64,000 nt of DNA, taken from contig CAIOTF010000017.1 of NCBI GenBank assembly GCA_903861125.1, positions 1 through 64,000 on the forward strand, given 5' to 3'. The notes beneath the pieces were generated by a model, which was not told the DNA's origin, made no database searches, and saw nothing but the letters and a program-made list of their open reading frames with translations. Shown one piece after another: positions 37,389 to 47,616 of this stretch; positions within the stretch are counted from its first letter, which is position 1, and every line of letters starts with the position of its first letter. Made by a program: the position numbers and the translations under genes. This stretch comes from an uncultured Ignavibacteriota bacterium (GTDB taxonomy: Bacteria > Bacteroidota > Ignavibacteria > UBA10030 > UBA8401).

Positions 37389-38683
37389 TTATTCTCTGCG
37401 AGTTTATAATTCCCTTGTTTACTGGGGTCTTCAAATGTGAATGTTTTATTCAATGAATTGTATTTCCAAATCTCTCGCGGCGCACCGTCGGGATTTAACA
37501 GCCGTTCTGTACTGCCTGGTTTTCCATACAAGAGATAGATTTTGCCTCTGTCCGTGATTACGCCGTTCATATCACGTAATGTTCTAAACGCCGTCATAGA
37601 AAAATCGACCCGTCGATAGAATTCGTGCATCACTTCGTTATATGCTGTCAGCGGTGTTGTATCTTTTTTCTTCCAAAACTCTTCAAAACGTTTTATCCGT
37701 GTTTCTCTGCTCCCTTTGCGGAGATCGGAATATTCACTTTTCGTTGTGATGAATTGTATCGGTTCAGTTGCGAGATCAAGATCATTAAGGGAAACGGGCA
37801 TATCCTGCCATCGCGCAGCAAAAGTAGTCTTTATTTTTGTTGAATCTGGCAACGTCAAGGTCAATTCATACCGTCCTTGACGCAGGAGCAATCCATTAAA
37901 AACAGCGTAATGAATGTTGCTTCCCTTAACTCCCTGGCACGACAGTGACACCGTGTTGTTGCTCTCCATCGATCCGGTGATTGTTTGATTCTGAAACAGT
38001 GTTAGGGGAGTAGTTACGTTCGTGTCAATAATATCCTTCTGCTCTTCATCCAATTGAAGTTTTGAGAGTGAATAGGATGCAGTCGTGAACACTTTTTGTG
38101 AGAGAAAAACAAATCCATAATTCTGAGAGAACAATACGTCACCGCCAAGATTGAACAGCGAGAACTTTTGAGCTTTCATATCCTGAACCGGAATGAGTCC
38201 CGACAGTATTGAATCCGTCTTCGGAATGGTGATTCTTTTCTTATCGTCCACGAATTGCCGCTTCGATTCCTTGTCTTCCACCTTGAATACGATTGAATAC
38301 CGTCCGCTCGGCAGGTGAAACGTGAAAAGATTCTGAGTGAATTGTTCACGTAATGAAGATGATGTGTTTTCTTTCGCCGTGACGACGATCTGTTGGATAC
38401 TGCGTGCAACGGATGTTCCTGTTGAATCGAGCAGTTCTACTGCCACTTCACCATGTGCGGAAAAAAGTTCTACTGCGGATGTTAACGATCGGGTGAAAAC
38501 AAAGAAATCATAACGGATGCGGAAGGGAATGATAACGGAATTCGTAGAATCCTGAGCAATATAATGCTGCTCGAATTGTATGGCATTTGCCCCCGTCTGC
38601 TCTCGTACGACCTTCTCCTGCGCTATAATGGCACTTAAAGAGCCCATCAGCAGCACCAAAACGATTGTCATACACTTCTTCAT
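37385..38683 (-). CDS. Exported GWxTD-domain protein
   Basis: From the ATG at 38683 the protein has 432 residues and a signal peptide (MKKCMTIVLVLLMGSLSAIIAQ); an in-frame ATG at 38839 lies inside the upstream gene and is rejected. The last 100 residues form a GWxTD domain: FEEFWKKKDTTP, EFYRRVDF, then GVITDRGKIYLLYGKPG where the motif reads GVITD, and PREIWKYN. The domain is named only by its motif and is common in Bacteroidota, Acidobacteria and relatives. The N-terminal part is beta-rich. Function is unknown; it acts outside the inner membrane. Confidence 0.82.
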   Translation of the reverse strand: MKKCMTIVLVLLMGSLSAIIAQEKVVREQTGANAIQFEQHYIAQDSTNSVIIPFRIRYDFFVFTRSLTSAVELFSAHGEVAVELLDSTGTSVARSIQQIVVTAKENTSSSLREQFTQNLFTFHLPSGRYSIVFKVEDKESKRQFVDDKKRITIPKTDSILSGLIPVQDMKAQKFSLFNLGGDVLFSQNYGFVFLSQKVFTTASYSLSKLQLDEEQKDIIDTNVTTPLTLFQNQTITGSMESNNTVSLSCQGVKGSNIHYAVFNGLLLRQGRYELTLTLPDSTKIKTTFAARWQDMPVSLNDLDLATEPIQFITTKSEYSDLRKGSRETRIKRFEEFWKKKDTTPLTAYNEVMHEFYRRVDFSMTAFRTLRDMNGVITDRGKIYLLYGKPGSTERLLNPDGAPREIWKYNSLNKTFTFEDPSKQGNYKLAENK

Positions 38684-38798
38684 GGAATTACCTGAATGGT
38701 AGTTAAATCCGTCATTTGCATTAAAACTGTGTGTAATATGAAGTAAAGTCGATTCAATGCTCAAAGATAATGAAATTGTGTAAAAGGATGAAGGGAAT

Positions 38799-40169
38799 TT
38801 ATTCGAACAGTGTGATCTGCTTCCCGACCTCGGCTGCATGGAGTTTTACGTGAGGGAATTGTTTCATAATGGAATATCCCATCCAATCGATCGATTCGTG
38901 TTCACCGTGAACTAATATAACGGTGGAAGGGCGGAGACGTTCGACGATGGAAAGTATGCCGTCGCGGTTGCTGTGAGCCGAAAAACGGAAACGCTCAATA
39001 TCACAGGAAACATTCTGCGGTTCATGGGTATCGGTCAATTGAATGAGATTTCCCTTGTTGGAATTGCTGATGCGGAACCCGGGAGTTTCCTGATCCATGT
39101 AGCCTACAGTGAAGATGCCGGCTTTCGGATTCGTCAGCCACCTCTGTGCCAATTTAAATGAAAGGGTATTTTGTATCACCATTCCGCTGCCGGCAAGCAC
39201 GATGCATTGATGCCGAAGAAGATCATCGATCTGTTCTACTTCATAGAGATCCCTCTGCGGTATATCGGAGAGAACAAAATCGGTATCATTATAGCCCACT
39301 GTATAACGATTTTTATCATACACACTGCATAATTTCTTCCCAACTCCGCCGGTATAAATATCGGTCTTTGCAATTGCACCTTTCAGCATCAGTTTCCAGA
39401 ACAGAGAAAGCATTTCCTGCATTTTCCCCAGTGCAAATACAGGTACAAGGATCGAGCCTCCGCGATTCAGAATTTTATTTGTCGTTGTTGCAAGCCTTGC
39501 CAGTTCTGATGTGCGCGACGGAAGCAATGATGAATCAGTAGCACCGTGCGTACATTCCATGATCAGAACATCGACATGCTTTTTCGGCAGAACAGCTCCG
39601 GCGAGGAGCGATTGTTTTTCAAGATTGACGTCGCCTGTATAGAAGAACGATCGGCCGTTATGTTCTATCAACATTCCCGCAGAACCGAGGATATGTCCGG
39701 CATCAAAAAATGTTGCATGCACAGGATCTGCACTTTCGTGGCGGTAGCCATTCACCGTGAATTGTTTCTCATACTCCTGCCATTCCACGCTTTGGATAAG
39801 AAGGTCGATCTCTTCGTGTGTGTACGCCCGCATCGTCATCTCATCCTTCAGCTGTTCCTGGAGAATGTTGACGGTATTGTGAAGGGTGATCTCGGCAACA
39901 GCTCTTGTTTGCGGAGTTGTCACGATCCGAATGTAGGGATGATGCTGAACAAGATACGGGAGTGAATCTATATGGTCCTGATGTGCATGCGAGATCAGTG
40001 CAACATCAACATTTTTTTCTTTCAGTAGTTCAAAACGGGGGAGAGAGTCGATGCCTGATTTGCGCGGATGAGTTCCGCTGTCCAGTATGATTCCTGTTCC
40101 TTCAACGTTGAGGTAAAAACATGAAGAGCCGATATCACTTGCACCGCCAAGAGGTAGGAAAGAGATCAT
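38799..40169 (-). CDS. Metallo-beta-lactamase/beta-CASP RNA-processing nuclease family protein
   Basis: The 456-residue protein has an MBL core with the zinc motif SHAHQDHIDSLP near residue 60 and GHILGSAG and TGDVNLE later, then a beta-CASP cap and the RNA-specificity C-terminus (HSNRDGIL, VILVHGEHES). This layout is that of bacterial CPSF-73-like nucleases. It likely cuts RNA in the cytoplasm, as no signal peptide is present. It starts 12 bases after the thioesterase gene in the korA-to-ftsE run. Confidence 0.87.
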   Translation of the reverse strand: MISFLPLGGASDIGSSCFYLNVEGTGIILDSGTHPRKSGIDSLPRFELLKEKNVDVALISHAHQDHIDSLPYLVQHHPYIRIVTTPQTRAVAEITLHNTVNILQEQLKDEMTMRAYTHEEIDLLIQSVEWQEYEKQFTVNGYRHESADPVHATFFDAGHILGSAGMLIEHNGRSFFYTGDVNLEKQSLLAGAVLPKKHVDVLIMECTHGATDSSLLPSRTSELARLATTTNKILNRGGSILVPVFALGKMQEMLSLFWKLMLKGAIAKTDIYTGGVGKKLCSVYDKNRYTVGYNDTDFVLSDIPQRDLYEVEQIDDLLRHQCIVLAGSGMVIQNTLSFKLAQRWLTNPKAGIFTVGYMDQETPGFRISNSNKGNLIQLTDTHEPQNVSCDIERFRFSAHSNRDGILSIVERLRPSTVILVHGEHESIDWMGYSIMKQFPHVKLHAAEVGKQITLFE

Positions 40170-40181
40170 ACTATTACACTA

Positions 40182-40592
40182 CTAGATGCTGTATTTTTGG
40201 ATGATGTCATCCGGTAATTTTTCCGCACGACCTGTTTTGAGATTGATTAGCGTATATTCAAAATACCCGTCGGCAGATAGCTTGTTCGTCTCTTTCCTGA
40301 AGATCTCAAATCCTACTTTGGCCGAATGTGTTCCATATTCCATAATCCCTGTCTTTACAACAGCCGTATCGCCAAGAACAAGAGCGCGTTTGAATTGAAT
40401 GAAACAAGCACTGACAACCCAGCCAAGTCCACGCTGGATGAAATCATCCATGGACATCTTATAATCGCGCGTCATTTGTTCATATCGAGCTGCCAGTACC
40501 AGATCGAGATATTTCGAATTATGCACATGATTGTTCATGTCAATATCGTCCGGACGAACGAGAACTTCCGATATAAAGTGTGAATACGCCAT
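40182..40592 (-). CDS. Acyl-CoA thioesterase, hot-dog fold (4HBT)
   Basis: The 136-residue protein carries the 4-hydroxybenzoyl-CoA thioesterase pattern VRPDDIDMNNHVHNSKYLD near the N-terminus, with the catalytic Asp and the NHV helix start, and a central helix YEQMTRDY. Family members hydrolyse acyl-CoA or acyl-ACP thioesters. The natural substrate cannot be read. It is part of a closely spaced leftward gene run. Confidence 0.85.
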   Translation of the reverse strand: MAYSHFISEVLVRPDDIDMNNHVHNSKYLDLVLAARYEQMTRDYKMSMDDFIQRGLGWVVSACFIQFKRALVLGDTAVVKTGIMEYGTHSAKVGFEIFRKETNKLSADGYFEYTLINLKTGRAEKLPDDIIQKYSI

Positions 40593-40631
40593 AATCTTTA
40601 TTGCAGTTAATAAATCTTGAAAAAGTGTTGT

Positions 40632-42125
40632 CTATTTCCAGTTTCGCAAGAATTCTATGAGCAATCGTACGCCGGCGCCGGAACCACCACGGGGAATGTA
40701 GTCCTGATTCGCTTCCTGGATCGCCGTTCCTGCAATATCAAGATGTACCCATTTATAATCACCGATGAATTTCTTCAGGAACCATCCGGCGGTTATTGCA
40801 CCGGCCCACCGTCCACCCACATTTTTAACATCGGCTATGTCGCTCTTGATCAGTTTCTCATATTCATCGAACATCGGAAGTTGCCAAACACGGTCGTATG
40901 TTTTTTCGCCGGCAGTTTCCAGTGCGTCCATCACTTCCTGGTCATTACCCATCATTCCGCTAGCGTAATGTCCGAGCGCTACAACGCATGCGCCGGTCAG
41001 TGTCGCCAAATCGATAACAACGCTCGGTTTGTATGTGGAGGCATACGAAAGTGCATCGGCTAGGATCAAACGGCCTTCAGCATCGGTATTATCTACTTCA
41101 GAGGTTTTTCCATTGTAATGACGAATGATATCTCCCGGCTTTACTGCGGAACCGCTCGGCATATTTTCCACGGAGGGAATAAGTCCGATAACGTGTCTCT
41201 TCAATTTCAATTCCGGCAGTGCGTGGAAAGTTCCGATCACGGCTGCACCGCCGGCCATATCCATCTTCATCTCCGCCATTCCGGCAGAAGGCTTAATGGA
41301 TATTCCGCCTGTATCGAATGTGACCCCTTTACCGACTAAAATAATCGTACCGCGTTTTTTGTATTGCTTTCCGTATTCCATAATAATAAAACGAGGGTCT
41401 TTATCGCTTCCTTTGCTGACGCCTATCAATCCCCCCATGCGAAGACTGAGTATCTTTTTCTTATCAAACACCGTAACAGAAAATCCCATTTTTCTGCCGA
41501 GTTGTTTCGCATCGTTTGCAAGCGTTTCAGGATAGATTTCACTTCCGGGTGCGTTGGAGAGATCGCGAGCATGAATTGTTGCTTCTGCAATGGTCTGACC
41601 CTGGCGGACTCCCTGTTGGATCTCGCTTGTATATTTTGAAGCGGTAATAAATTCTATTCGTGATAATTTTTTACCATCCTTCGCTTTGGAAATATATTTA
41701 TCATATTTATACAGAGAGAGGAGGGATGCTTCAGACATTGCCAAAGCAACATCTTCTATCGATTCAGGAAGCACTACCTCAGTATCAGGTATTTCGATAC
41801 CTACAGAGGTAACCTTCAATGAATTTCCTTTTTTTGCCGCTGTGGCTGCTGCACGCCGAAGTTTTTCAATAGTAAATTTTTTCGATTCGCCGAGACCTAC
41901 AACGAACAATCGCGGAGACCGTTTGTTTCCGGTATACAGGTGTAATGTCTCTCCTTCTTTTCCGGAAAAATCTTTTGATGAGAGTGCCGATTGCAGTGGT
42001 GCTCCAAAAAGTGAGATGAGATCATCGGATTTTTGTTTGAACAGTCTTTCATCCTGAAAAATAAATGCTGTCAGAAGGTCTGTTGAAATTTTGCCGATGG
42101 ATGATTTCACCGCAGATACGATCAT
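40632..42125 (-). CDS. pepA: Leucyl aminopeptidase (M17)
   Basis: The 497-residue cytosol aminopeptidase has an N-terminal macrodomain-like region and the C-terminal catalytic domain with VGKGVTFDTGGISIKPS (metal-binding Lys and Asp), MKMDMAGGAAV, and the signature NTDAEGRLILADAL. It releases N-terminal amino acids using two metal ions and works as a hexamer. Length and order fit the family. It is 13 bases after the phosphoesterase gene. Confidence 0.95.
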   Translation of the reverse strand: MIVSAVKSSIGKISTDLLTAFIFQDERLFKQKSDDLISLFGAPLQSALSSKDFSGKEGETLHLYTGNKRSPRLFVVGLGESKKFTIEKLRRAAATAAKKGNSLKVTSVGIEIPDTEVVLPESIEDVALAMSEASLLSLYKYDKYISKAKDGKKLSRIEFITASKYTSEIQQGVRQGQTIAEATIHARDLSNAPGSEIYPETLANDAKQLGRKMGFSVTVFDKKKILSLRMGGLIGVSKGSDKDPRFIIMEYGKQYKKRGTIILVGKGVTFDTGGISIKPSAGMAEMKMDMAGGAAVIGTFHALPELKLKRHVIGLIPSVENMPSGSAVKPGDIIRHYNGKTSEVDNTDAEGRLILADALSYASTYKPSVVIDLATLTGACVVALGHYASGMMGNDQEVMDALETAGEKTYDRVWQLPMFDEYEKLIKSDIADVKNVGGRWAGAITAGWFLKKFIGDYKWVHLDIAGTAIQEANQDYIPRGGSGAGVRLLIEFLRNWK

Positions 42126-42138
42126 TATTGCTCCTTGA

Positions 42139-43119
42139 TTATAAGATTTCTTTTGTTTTTTCGATGACTGCTTCCACTGCTTCGCGTAACCCGATATTTT
42201 TAAGACGCGCGCCTGAAGCGTTCATATGGCCGCCGCCGCCGAATTGTTTCGCTACTGTATTGATGGCAATATTGCCTTTCGACCGGAAACTGACCTTTAC
42301 TCCCTCATCAAGTTCTATAAAGACAAGGCCCACTACCACATTTTTGATGGATAACACATACTGCGTAAGATTCTCAACATCGGCTTCATTGGTTTTCGTT
42401 TCGTTGAAGACCGAACGGGGTAGAACCATTGAAGCTATCAATCCGTTATGACAGACTTCTATCCGCTCCAGCGCCTTTCCGAGCAAATGAAGATTGTTGA
42501 TCTCACCGCTTTCAAAAACGGATTGGTAGATCGAATACGGATCGACTCCGCGTTTCAACAGATCAGCGGTGATGATGTGTGTCTCAGCGTCCGTCTTTGG
42601 GAATTTGAACGAACCAGTATCGGTCATAATACCGGTGTACAAAGCGTCGGCGATCGGTTTTGTGATGGACTCCGGATTATCGGATTTGAATATTCGATAG
42701 AGCAATTCACTTGTTGCCGGTACATCGGTGTCAACAATATACTGATCGGCAAAGTGTTCCTGCTCAAGATGATGGTCAATACAGATTTTATATGCTTTGC
42801 TCTTGTGGACCGCATCCGCCAGCGCGCTGAACCGTTTCGGGGAATTTGTATCTACGACACAAAAACAATCGGTGTTCAGTATATGGTGATCAAGCGAACC
42901 GCTATAGATCTTCACGGGAAAAAAATCAGTCAAGAAAAGCAGGTGGTCCGGTGTTTCGCTTTGGTTGATGATTGTTACTTTTTTCCCTTTGTTGCTTAGG
43001 AACAAGGCTAACGCAACTTCGCTTCCGATCGCGTCTCCGTCCGGATTGACATGTGTGGTAATAACAAAAGATTGTTTGGAATTGAAAATGGTGTGAAGAT
43101 TGGCAAATTGTTCAGTCAT
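42139..43119 (-). CDS. DHH/DHHA1 phosphoesterase (NrnA-like nanoRNase)
   Basis: The 326-residue protein contains the DHH-domain motifs THVNPDGDAIGSE, VVDTNSP, and CIDHHLEQ, plus DTGSF, and ends with a DHHA1 domain containing GGGGHMNASGAR. This is the order of NrnA, which degrades short oligoribonucleotides and dephosphorylates pAp, and of related cyclic-dinucleotide phosphodiesterases. Without N-terminal sensor domains, NrnA is the better match. A strong hairpin separates it from korB. Confidence 0.9.
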   Translation of the reverse strand: MTEQFANLHTIFNSKQSFVITTHVNPDGDAIGSEVALALFLSNKGKKVTIINQSETPDHLLFLTDFFPVKIYSGSLDHHILNTDCFCVVDTNSPKRFSALADAVHKSKAYKICIDHHLEQEHFADQYIVDTDVPATSELLYRIFKSDNPESITKPIADALYTGIMTDTGSFKFPKTDAETHIITADLLKRGVDPYSIYQSVFESGEINNLHLLGKALERIEVCHNGLIASMVLPRSVFNETKTNEADVENLTQYVLSIKNVVVGLVFIELDEGVKVSFRSKGNIAINTVAKQFGGGGHMNASGARLKNIGLREAVEAVIEKTKEIL

Positions 43120-43170
43120 ATAAACAAAATACGAAAAAATGAGTTGGCTTCAAAGATTGGCGAAGGCATA

Positions 43171-43207
43171 AAACGATCATGCCCGACTTTCGTCAGGCAT
43201 GATCGTT
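43171..43207 (-). terminator. Terminator hairpin between korB and the phosphoesterase gene
   Basis: AAACGATCATGCC (43171-43183) pairs perfectly with GGCATGATCGTTT (43195-43207); after one mismatch, three more pairs (GAC/GTC) close a TTTC loop. On the minus strand a short T-run (GTTT) follows. It lies 27 bases after the korB stop and probably ends or attenuates the korAB transcript. Confidence 0.75.
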
Positions 43208-43233
43208 TACGTACTACACTACTTTGAGCAGTC

Positions 43234-44283
43234 TTACTGAATCACCCACGTATCGCCCGAGTTCAGCAGTTTTTCCAAAGCGCCTTTTCCACGCTTTGAA
43301 ATGGCAGAATCGATCTGTTTTTCCATTTCTACTTCGTATCGGGGCCGATCAATCGCTAAAAATATTCCAACGGGTCTCGGAAGGTCATGGTTGTAGGTCA
43401 TATTTGCCAAGATGAATGCAAGTGTTGAATCAGTTTCGTTATGCACCAGCAGATCATTCACCGAATGACTTCCATCCTTTAATGAAACTACAACGGGGGA
43501 GAATCCATCGAGTTTTATCCCTTTATCGCCATCTTTACCAAAGACCAGAGGTTTGCCGTGCTCCAGGAAAACGACGGTGTCGGATTTCGTTTCTTTTTCG
43601 GTGAACTGAAAGAATGCACCATCGTTGAACACGTTACAGTTCTGATAGATTTCGACGAATGACGTTCCTTTATGTTCTGCCGCACGTTTGATGATGGTCT
43701 GCATATGCTTCGGATCACGATCCAAAGAACGGGCTACAAATGTTCCGCCGGAACCGAGCGCCAACGCTGCGGGATTGAAGGGCATATCAACGGAACCAAA
43801 CGGAGATGATTTTGTTATTTTTCCCATCTCAGACGTCGGCGAGTATTGACCTTTGGTCAAGCCGTAGATCTGATTGTTGAACATGAGGATATTCACATCT
43901 ACATTGCGCCGTAGAATATGGATCATGTGATTTCCGCCGATCGAAAGACCGTCACCGTCGCCGGTGGCTACCCAGACGCTCAGGTCAGGGCGGGCAATTT
44001 TAAGACCGGATGCAATGGCTGTTGCGCGTCCGTGAATGCTGTGGAAACCGTATGTGTTCATGTAGTACGGGAAACGGCTTGAACAGCCGATCCCCGAAAT
44101 GAAGACGATCTTTTCTTTCGGAATGTTCAGGTCAGGCATAACACGCTGCACCTGTGCGAGGATGGAATAATCGCCGCAACCTGGACACCATCGTACATCC
44201 TGATCGGAGCTGAATTCTTTTGCCGTATACTTTACTGAAGGAACCGTTGATTTATTGATAACGCCGTTTACTAAAGTGCTCAT
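43234..44283 (-). CDS. korB: 2-oxoacid:ferredoxin oxidoreductase, beta subunit
   Basis: The 349-residue subunit binds thiamine diphosphate: [14 protein letters not shown] is the TPP/Mg motif, and WCPGCGDYS with GIGCSS supplies cluster cysteines. With the KorA subunit it oxidatively decarboxylates a 2-oxoacid (probably 2-oxoglutarate) to acyl-CoA, or runs in reverse, with ferredoxin as electron carrier. Substrate cannot be fixed from sequence. It overlaps korA by one base. Such enzymes suit low-potential metabolism and are common in anaerobes. Confidence 0.92.
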   Translation of the reverse strand: MSTLVNGVINKSTVPSVKYTAKEFSSDQDVRWCPGCGDYSILAQVQRVMPDLNIPKEKIVFISGIGCSSRFPYYMNTYGFHSIHGRATAIASGLKIARPDLSVWVATGDGDGLSIGGNHMIHILRRNVDVNILMFNNQIYGLTKGQYSPTSEMGKITKSSPFGSVDMPFNPAALALGSGGTFVARSLDRDPKHMQTIIKRAAEHKGTSFVEIYQNCNVFNDGAFFQFTEKETKSDTVVFLEHGKPLVFGKDGDKGIKLDGFSPVVVSLKDGSHSVNDLLVHNETDSTLAFILANMTYNHDLPRPVGIFLAIDRPRYEVEMEKQIDSAISKRGKGALEKLLNSGDTWVIQ

Positions 44284-46127
44284 TATTTTTTTCCTCCTAA
44301 GATCTCGTCAATTTTCTGTTCGATTTCGATCGAACGGAATGGTAATCCCTGAACTTTATTTAATCCGATTGCCGGCACGAGAAATTTCTCGCGCAAAATC
44401 TTGATCAGTTGTCCAAGATTGATCTCGGGAACAAGGATCGTTTTGTATTGAGAGAGAATCTCTCCGACATTTTTCGGCAGCGGATTGATGTAGTGAAGAT
44501 GCAAATGTGTGACCGATTTTCCTTCTTTTCGTTTTTTCTCGACCGCTGTTTTGATCGTTCCATACGTACCGCCCCATCCGACAACAAGCACATCGCCGCT
44601 TTTATCTCCTTCAACTTCTGCAAGAGGAATATCGTTCGCAATGCGTTCAATTTTTTCCGCCCGCAGTTTAATCATTTTGTCATGATTTTCCGGTTCATAG
44701 TTGATGTTACCGGTCTTATCCTGTTTTTCCAATCCGCCGATGCGGTGTTCAAGTCCGGGTGTTCCCGGTATTGCCCATTCGCGGGAAAGTGTTACATCAT
44801 CGCGCATATACGGCAGATAGTTTACGGGATCGGTGCGGAATTTTACAGGGATCTCTTTAAGGTCTTTTGCTTCAGGAATAAGCCACGGTTCGGAACCATT
44901 GGCGATGTACCCGTCCGTTAAAAGAATGACCGGTGTCATATATTTTAAGGCAATGCGTGATGCTTCAAATGCGCCATAGAAACAATCGGAGGGTGATGAA
45001 GAGGCGATCACCGGAACCGGCGCTTCGCCGTTCCTTCCGTACACAGCCTGAAGCAGGTCTGCTTGTTCTGTTTTTGTCGGCAATCCGGTACTCGGTCCGC
45101 CGCGCTGAACGTTCACGATCACCAACGGAAGTTCCGTCATCACTGCAAGTCCGATCGCTTCGGTCTTCAGTGCAACACCGGGACCGCTCGTTGTCGTAAT
45201 TGCCAGTGAACCGCCGAACGCAGCGCCGATTGCGCTTGTGATGCCTGCGATCTCATCTTCGCATTGGAATGTCTTGACGCCGAAATTCTTGAAATAGGAA
45301 AGTTCATGCAGAATATCGCTCGCCGGTGTAATGGGATAGGAACCGAGGAAGAGGGGGAGATTTGATTTTTCTGCTGCAGCAACAAATCCAAGTGCCGTTG
45401 CCTGGTTGCCATTGATGTTGCGGTATTTTCCCGGTTTCAATGGTGCCGGCTTTACGTCGTACTTCACGGCAAAGATATCCGTTGTTTCGCCGTAATTCCA
45501 TCCCGCTTTCATCACCCGCGTATTGGCTTCGATCAATTCAGGCTTCTTCTCAAATTTTTCCGTGATCCATTGAATGGTATTGTCCAGTGTCCGGTTGAAC
45601 ATCCAATACATCATTCCCAGCGCAAAAAAGTTCTTCGTCTTATCCACAACCTTCTGGTTAAGATTCAAATCGGCCAGAGCAAGGTTCGTCAATTTGGTGA
45701 TGTCGACTTGAAAGACCTGAAATTTTGAAAGTGAATCATCGGCAAGCGGACTTTGCGTATATCCTGCAAGTTTTAAATTCTTATCACCGAAACCGTCGGT
45801 GTTCACGATAATGATACCGCCGTCGATCAACGAACGAAGATTCACTTTAAGTGATGCAGCATTCATCGCAACGAGAATATCGCAGTGATCGCCCGGAGTG
45901 TTGATCTCCGTAGTACCGAAATGAATTTGAAATCCGCTGACGCCGTATGTGGTTCCAATTGGAGCACGGATCTCAGCAGGATAATCAGGAAACGTTGATA
46001 GATCGTTTCCCATGGCTGCGGAAGTATTGGTAAATTGACCGCCGGTCAATTGCATACCGTCGCCGGAATCTCCGGCAAAGCGTATCGTTACTTCATCAAG
46101 AACACGAGTTTCTTTTTCCATATTCAC
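44283..46127 (-). CDS. korA: 2-oxoacid:ferredoxin oxidoreductase, fused gamma-alpha subunit
   Basis: The 614-residue protein has a gamma domain at the N-terminus (residues 1-190, [17 protein letters not shown]) fused to the alpha subunit, with [34 protein letters not shown] and [19 protein letters not shown]. This gamma-alpha fusion is typical of the KorA/OorA group. It forms a heterodimer with KorB. The start is preceded by a 512-base intergenic region that should contain the operon promoter. Confidence 0.93.
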   Translation of the reverse strand: MNMEKETRVLDEVTIRFAGDSGDGMQLTGGQFTNTSAAMGNDLSTFPDYPAEIRAPIGTTYGVSGFQIHFGTTEINTPGDHCDILVAMNAASLKVNLRSLIDGGIIIVNTDGFGDKNLKLAGYTQSPLADDSLSKFQVFQVDITKLTNLALADLNLNQKVVDKTKNFFALGMMYWMFNRTLDNTIQWITEKFEKKPELIEANTRVMKAGWNYGETTDIFAVKYDVKPAPLKPGKYRNINGNQATALGFVAAAEKSNLPLFLGSYPITPASDILHELSYFKNFGVKTFQCEDEIAGITSAIGAAFGGSLAITTTSGPGVALKTEAIGLAVMTELPLVIVNVQRGGPSTGLPTKTEQADLLQAVYGRNGEAPVPVIASSSPSDCFYGAFEASRIALKYMTPVILLTDGYIANGSEPWLIPEAKDLKEIPVKFRTDPVNYLPYMRDDVTLSREWAIPGTPGLEHRIGGLEKQDKTGNINYEPENHDKMIKLRAEKIERIANDIPLAEVEGDKSGDVLVVGWGGTYGTIKTAVEKKRKEGKSVTHLHLHYINPLPKNVGEILSQYKTILVPEINLGQLIKILREKFLVPAIGLNKVQGLPFRSIEIEQKIDEILGGKK

Positions 46128-46639
46128 GTCTTTCTTAATATTTTGCCATTTCCCGATTAGTTGTAAACACTTTTCGGAAAGGCGATGAAAAAAATGTTAT
46201 AAACACTTATAAAAAGATCGGATTCTTACTGCACCCAATTGCCTATAATGTAACAAAAAAGGCCCTATTCACAGCATCTATTATGCAAAAGCCGAGCCAA
46301 AAGTAAAAGCACCTAAAATGCCGAGTTTTTTCTCCTGTAAAAGGAATCATTTTTCATTAGTGAGAAATTAAGACATTAAAATCGCACTCATATGAAGTAT
46401 TTTGAACATTGGAGGGCATTATCTTATCTGTTGCCCTAATGTTCACCCCATAATGTAGAAGATTGTGTAGTCAGTTTCAAGGTTGCGTCTGACAATGGGT
46501 TGTTTCACACAAACACAGAAAAGGAATTAGAGTTGAAATATTCCATATTAAATTAATACAAATTAGTCTGATTTAGAGGTATATTGTATTGTAAACAGTT
46601 TTTTTTGATTTGCATCTGCTATTTTTTATGGAGTGAAAA
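46128..46639. other. 512-base AT-rich divergent intergenic region
   Basis: Between korA and the pirin gene. It should hold promoters for both, but I cannot choose a convincing pair. It contains an inverted repeat at 46404-46444 and two copies of TAAACACTT about 41 bases apart near the korA side. No open frame with coding character and no RNA gene is seen. Confidence 0.5.
46404..46444. promoter_or_regulatory. Inverted repeat upstream of the pirin gene
   Basis: GAACATT-gg-AGGGCA (46404-46418) pairs with TGCCCTAATGTTC (46432-46444): 13 pairs with a two-base bulge around a 13-base loop. It is about 195 bases before the pirin ATG and has no U-tract. It may be a regulator-binding site or an orphan terminator. 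Confidence 0.45.
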
Positions 46640-47539
46640 ATGTCTATACGTTCTGTTAAACGAATTGTGCAAGCCCAGCCGACATTGGAAGGAGCCGGTG
46701 TTCATCTGCGTCGAGCATTTGGATTCGGTGATCCCGGTGAATTCGATCCGTTTCTGCTGCTCGATGATTTTCGCAATGATGTTCCAGAAAAATATCTGGC
46801 AGGATTTCCGTGGCACCCACATCGCGGGATAGAAACGATAACGTACGTATTGGCAGGAAACGTTGAACACAGTGACAGTTTGGGAAATAACGGCTCGCTT
46901 GGTGCAGGGGATGTGCAGTGGATGACAGCGGGACGCGGTATCCTTCACCAGGAAATGCCGCATGGTGATATGAATGGCAGAATGCATGGGTTTCAGCTGT
47001 GGGCAAATCTTCCTTCATCAATGAAAATGACTGCGCCGAGATATCAAGATGTGAATGCAAAAGAAATTCCTGTTGTTACTGACGATGACGGAACAATTGT
47101 AAAAATCATTTGCGGAGATTTTTGGGGAAAGAAAGGACCGGTGGATGGTATTGCAGCTGATCCCCGATATCTTGATGTATTTGTTCCGCCGGGAAAACGG
47201 AAGACGCTGAAAGTAGAAACAAACAGGCACGCTTTTGCCTATATCTTCGAGGGAACGGGAACATTCCGCGATGCGTCACTGCCGCAGGATACGCTGAGAG
47301 AAACGCTTCAGATGAATGGCGATGAAAGAATCGAATGGTCCGGCAATCGTTCACTGATACTTTTTGACAACGGTGACGATGTAACCGTTCAAGCAGGCGA
47401 GAATGGAATTCGATTTCTGCTTGTTTCCGGGAAGCCGTTGAAGGAACCGGTTGCATGGGGCGGACCGATCGTGATGAACACACAGCAGGAATTACAACAG
47501 GCCTTTGTTGAGTTGAGGAATGGAACTTTCATAAAATAA
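46640..47539 (+). CDS. Pirin family protein
   Basis: The 299-residue bicupin protein has the full pirin metal site in the N-terminal cupin: His59 and His61 in WHPHRG, His103 and Glu105 in ILHQEMPHG. The second cupin domain begins near residue 165. Bacterial pirins bind iron and include quercetin dioxygenases and regulators of central metabolism, so the function is not decided by sequence. The gene stands alone between a long intergenic region and a terminator shared with argG. Confidence 0.93.
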   Translation: MSIRSVKRIVQAQPTLEGAGVHLRRAFGFGDPGEFDPFLLLDDFRNDVPEKYLAGFPWHPHRGIETITYVLAGNVEHSDSLGNNGSLGAGDVQWMTAGRGILHQEMPHGDMNGRMHGFQLWANLPSSMKMTAPRYQDVNAKEIPVVTDDDGTIVKIICGDFWGKKGPVDGIAADPRYLDVFVPPGKRKTLKVETNRHAFAYIFEGTGTFRDASLPQDTLRETLQMNGDERIEWSGNRSLILFDNGDDVTVQAGENGIRFLLVSGKPLKEPVAWGGPIVMNTQQELQQAFVELRNGTFIK

Positions 47540-47561
47540 TTTATTAGCACTTTCGTAAAAT

Positions 47562-47592
47562 AAAAAACCGAAGATTGCTCTTCGGTTTTTTT
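47562..47592. terminator. Bidirectional terminator between the pirin gene and argG
   Basis: ACCGAAGA (47567-47574) pairs with TCTTCGGT (47579-47586) over a TTGC loop; the flanking A-run (47562-47566) and T-run (from 47586) extend the stem and provide U-tracts on both strands. It ends the pirin and argG transcripts. Confidence 0.9.
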
Positions 47593-47616
47593 TATTTGTT
47601 ATACCTCGAACAGAAT

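Noticed and set aside
38684-38839. Longer N-terminus for the GWxTD protein from 38839
   Set aside because: The extension overlaps the nuclease gene and would bury the signal peptide.
46159-46215. Rex-type redox operator near korA
   Set aside because: Two TAAACACTT copies are present, but there is no TTGTGA-type palindrome with the required spacing.
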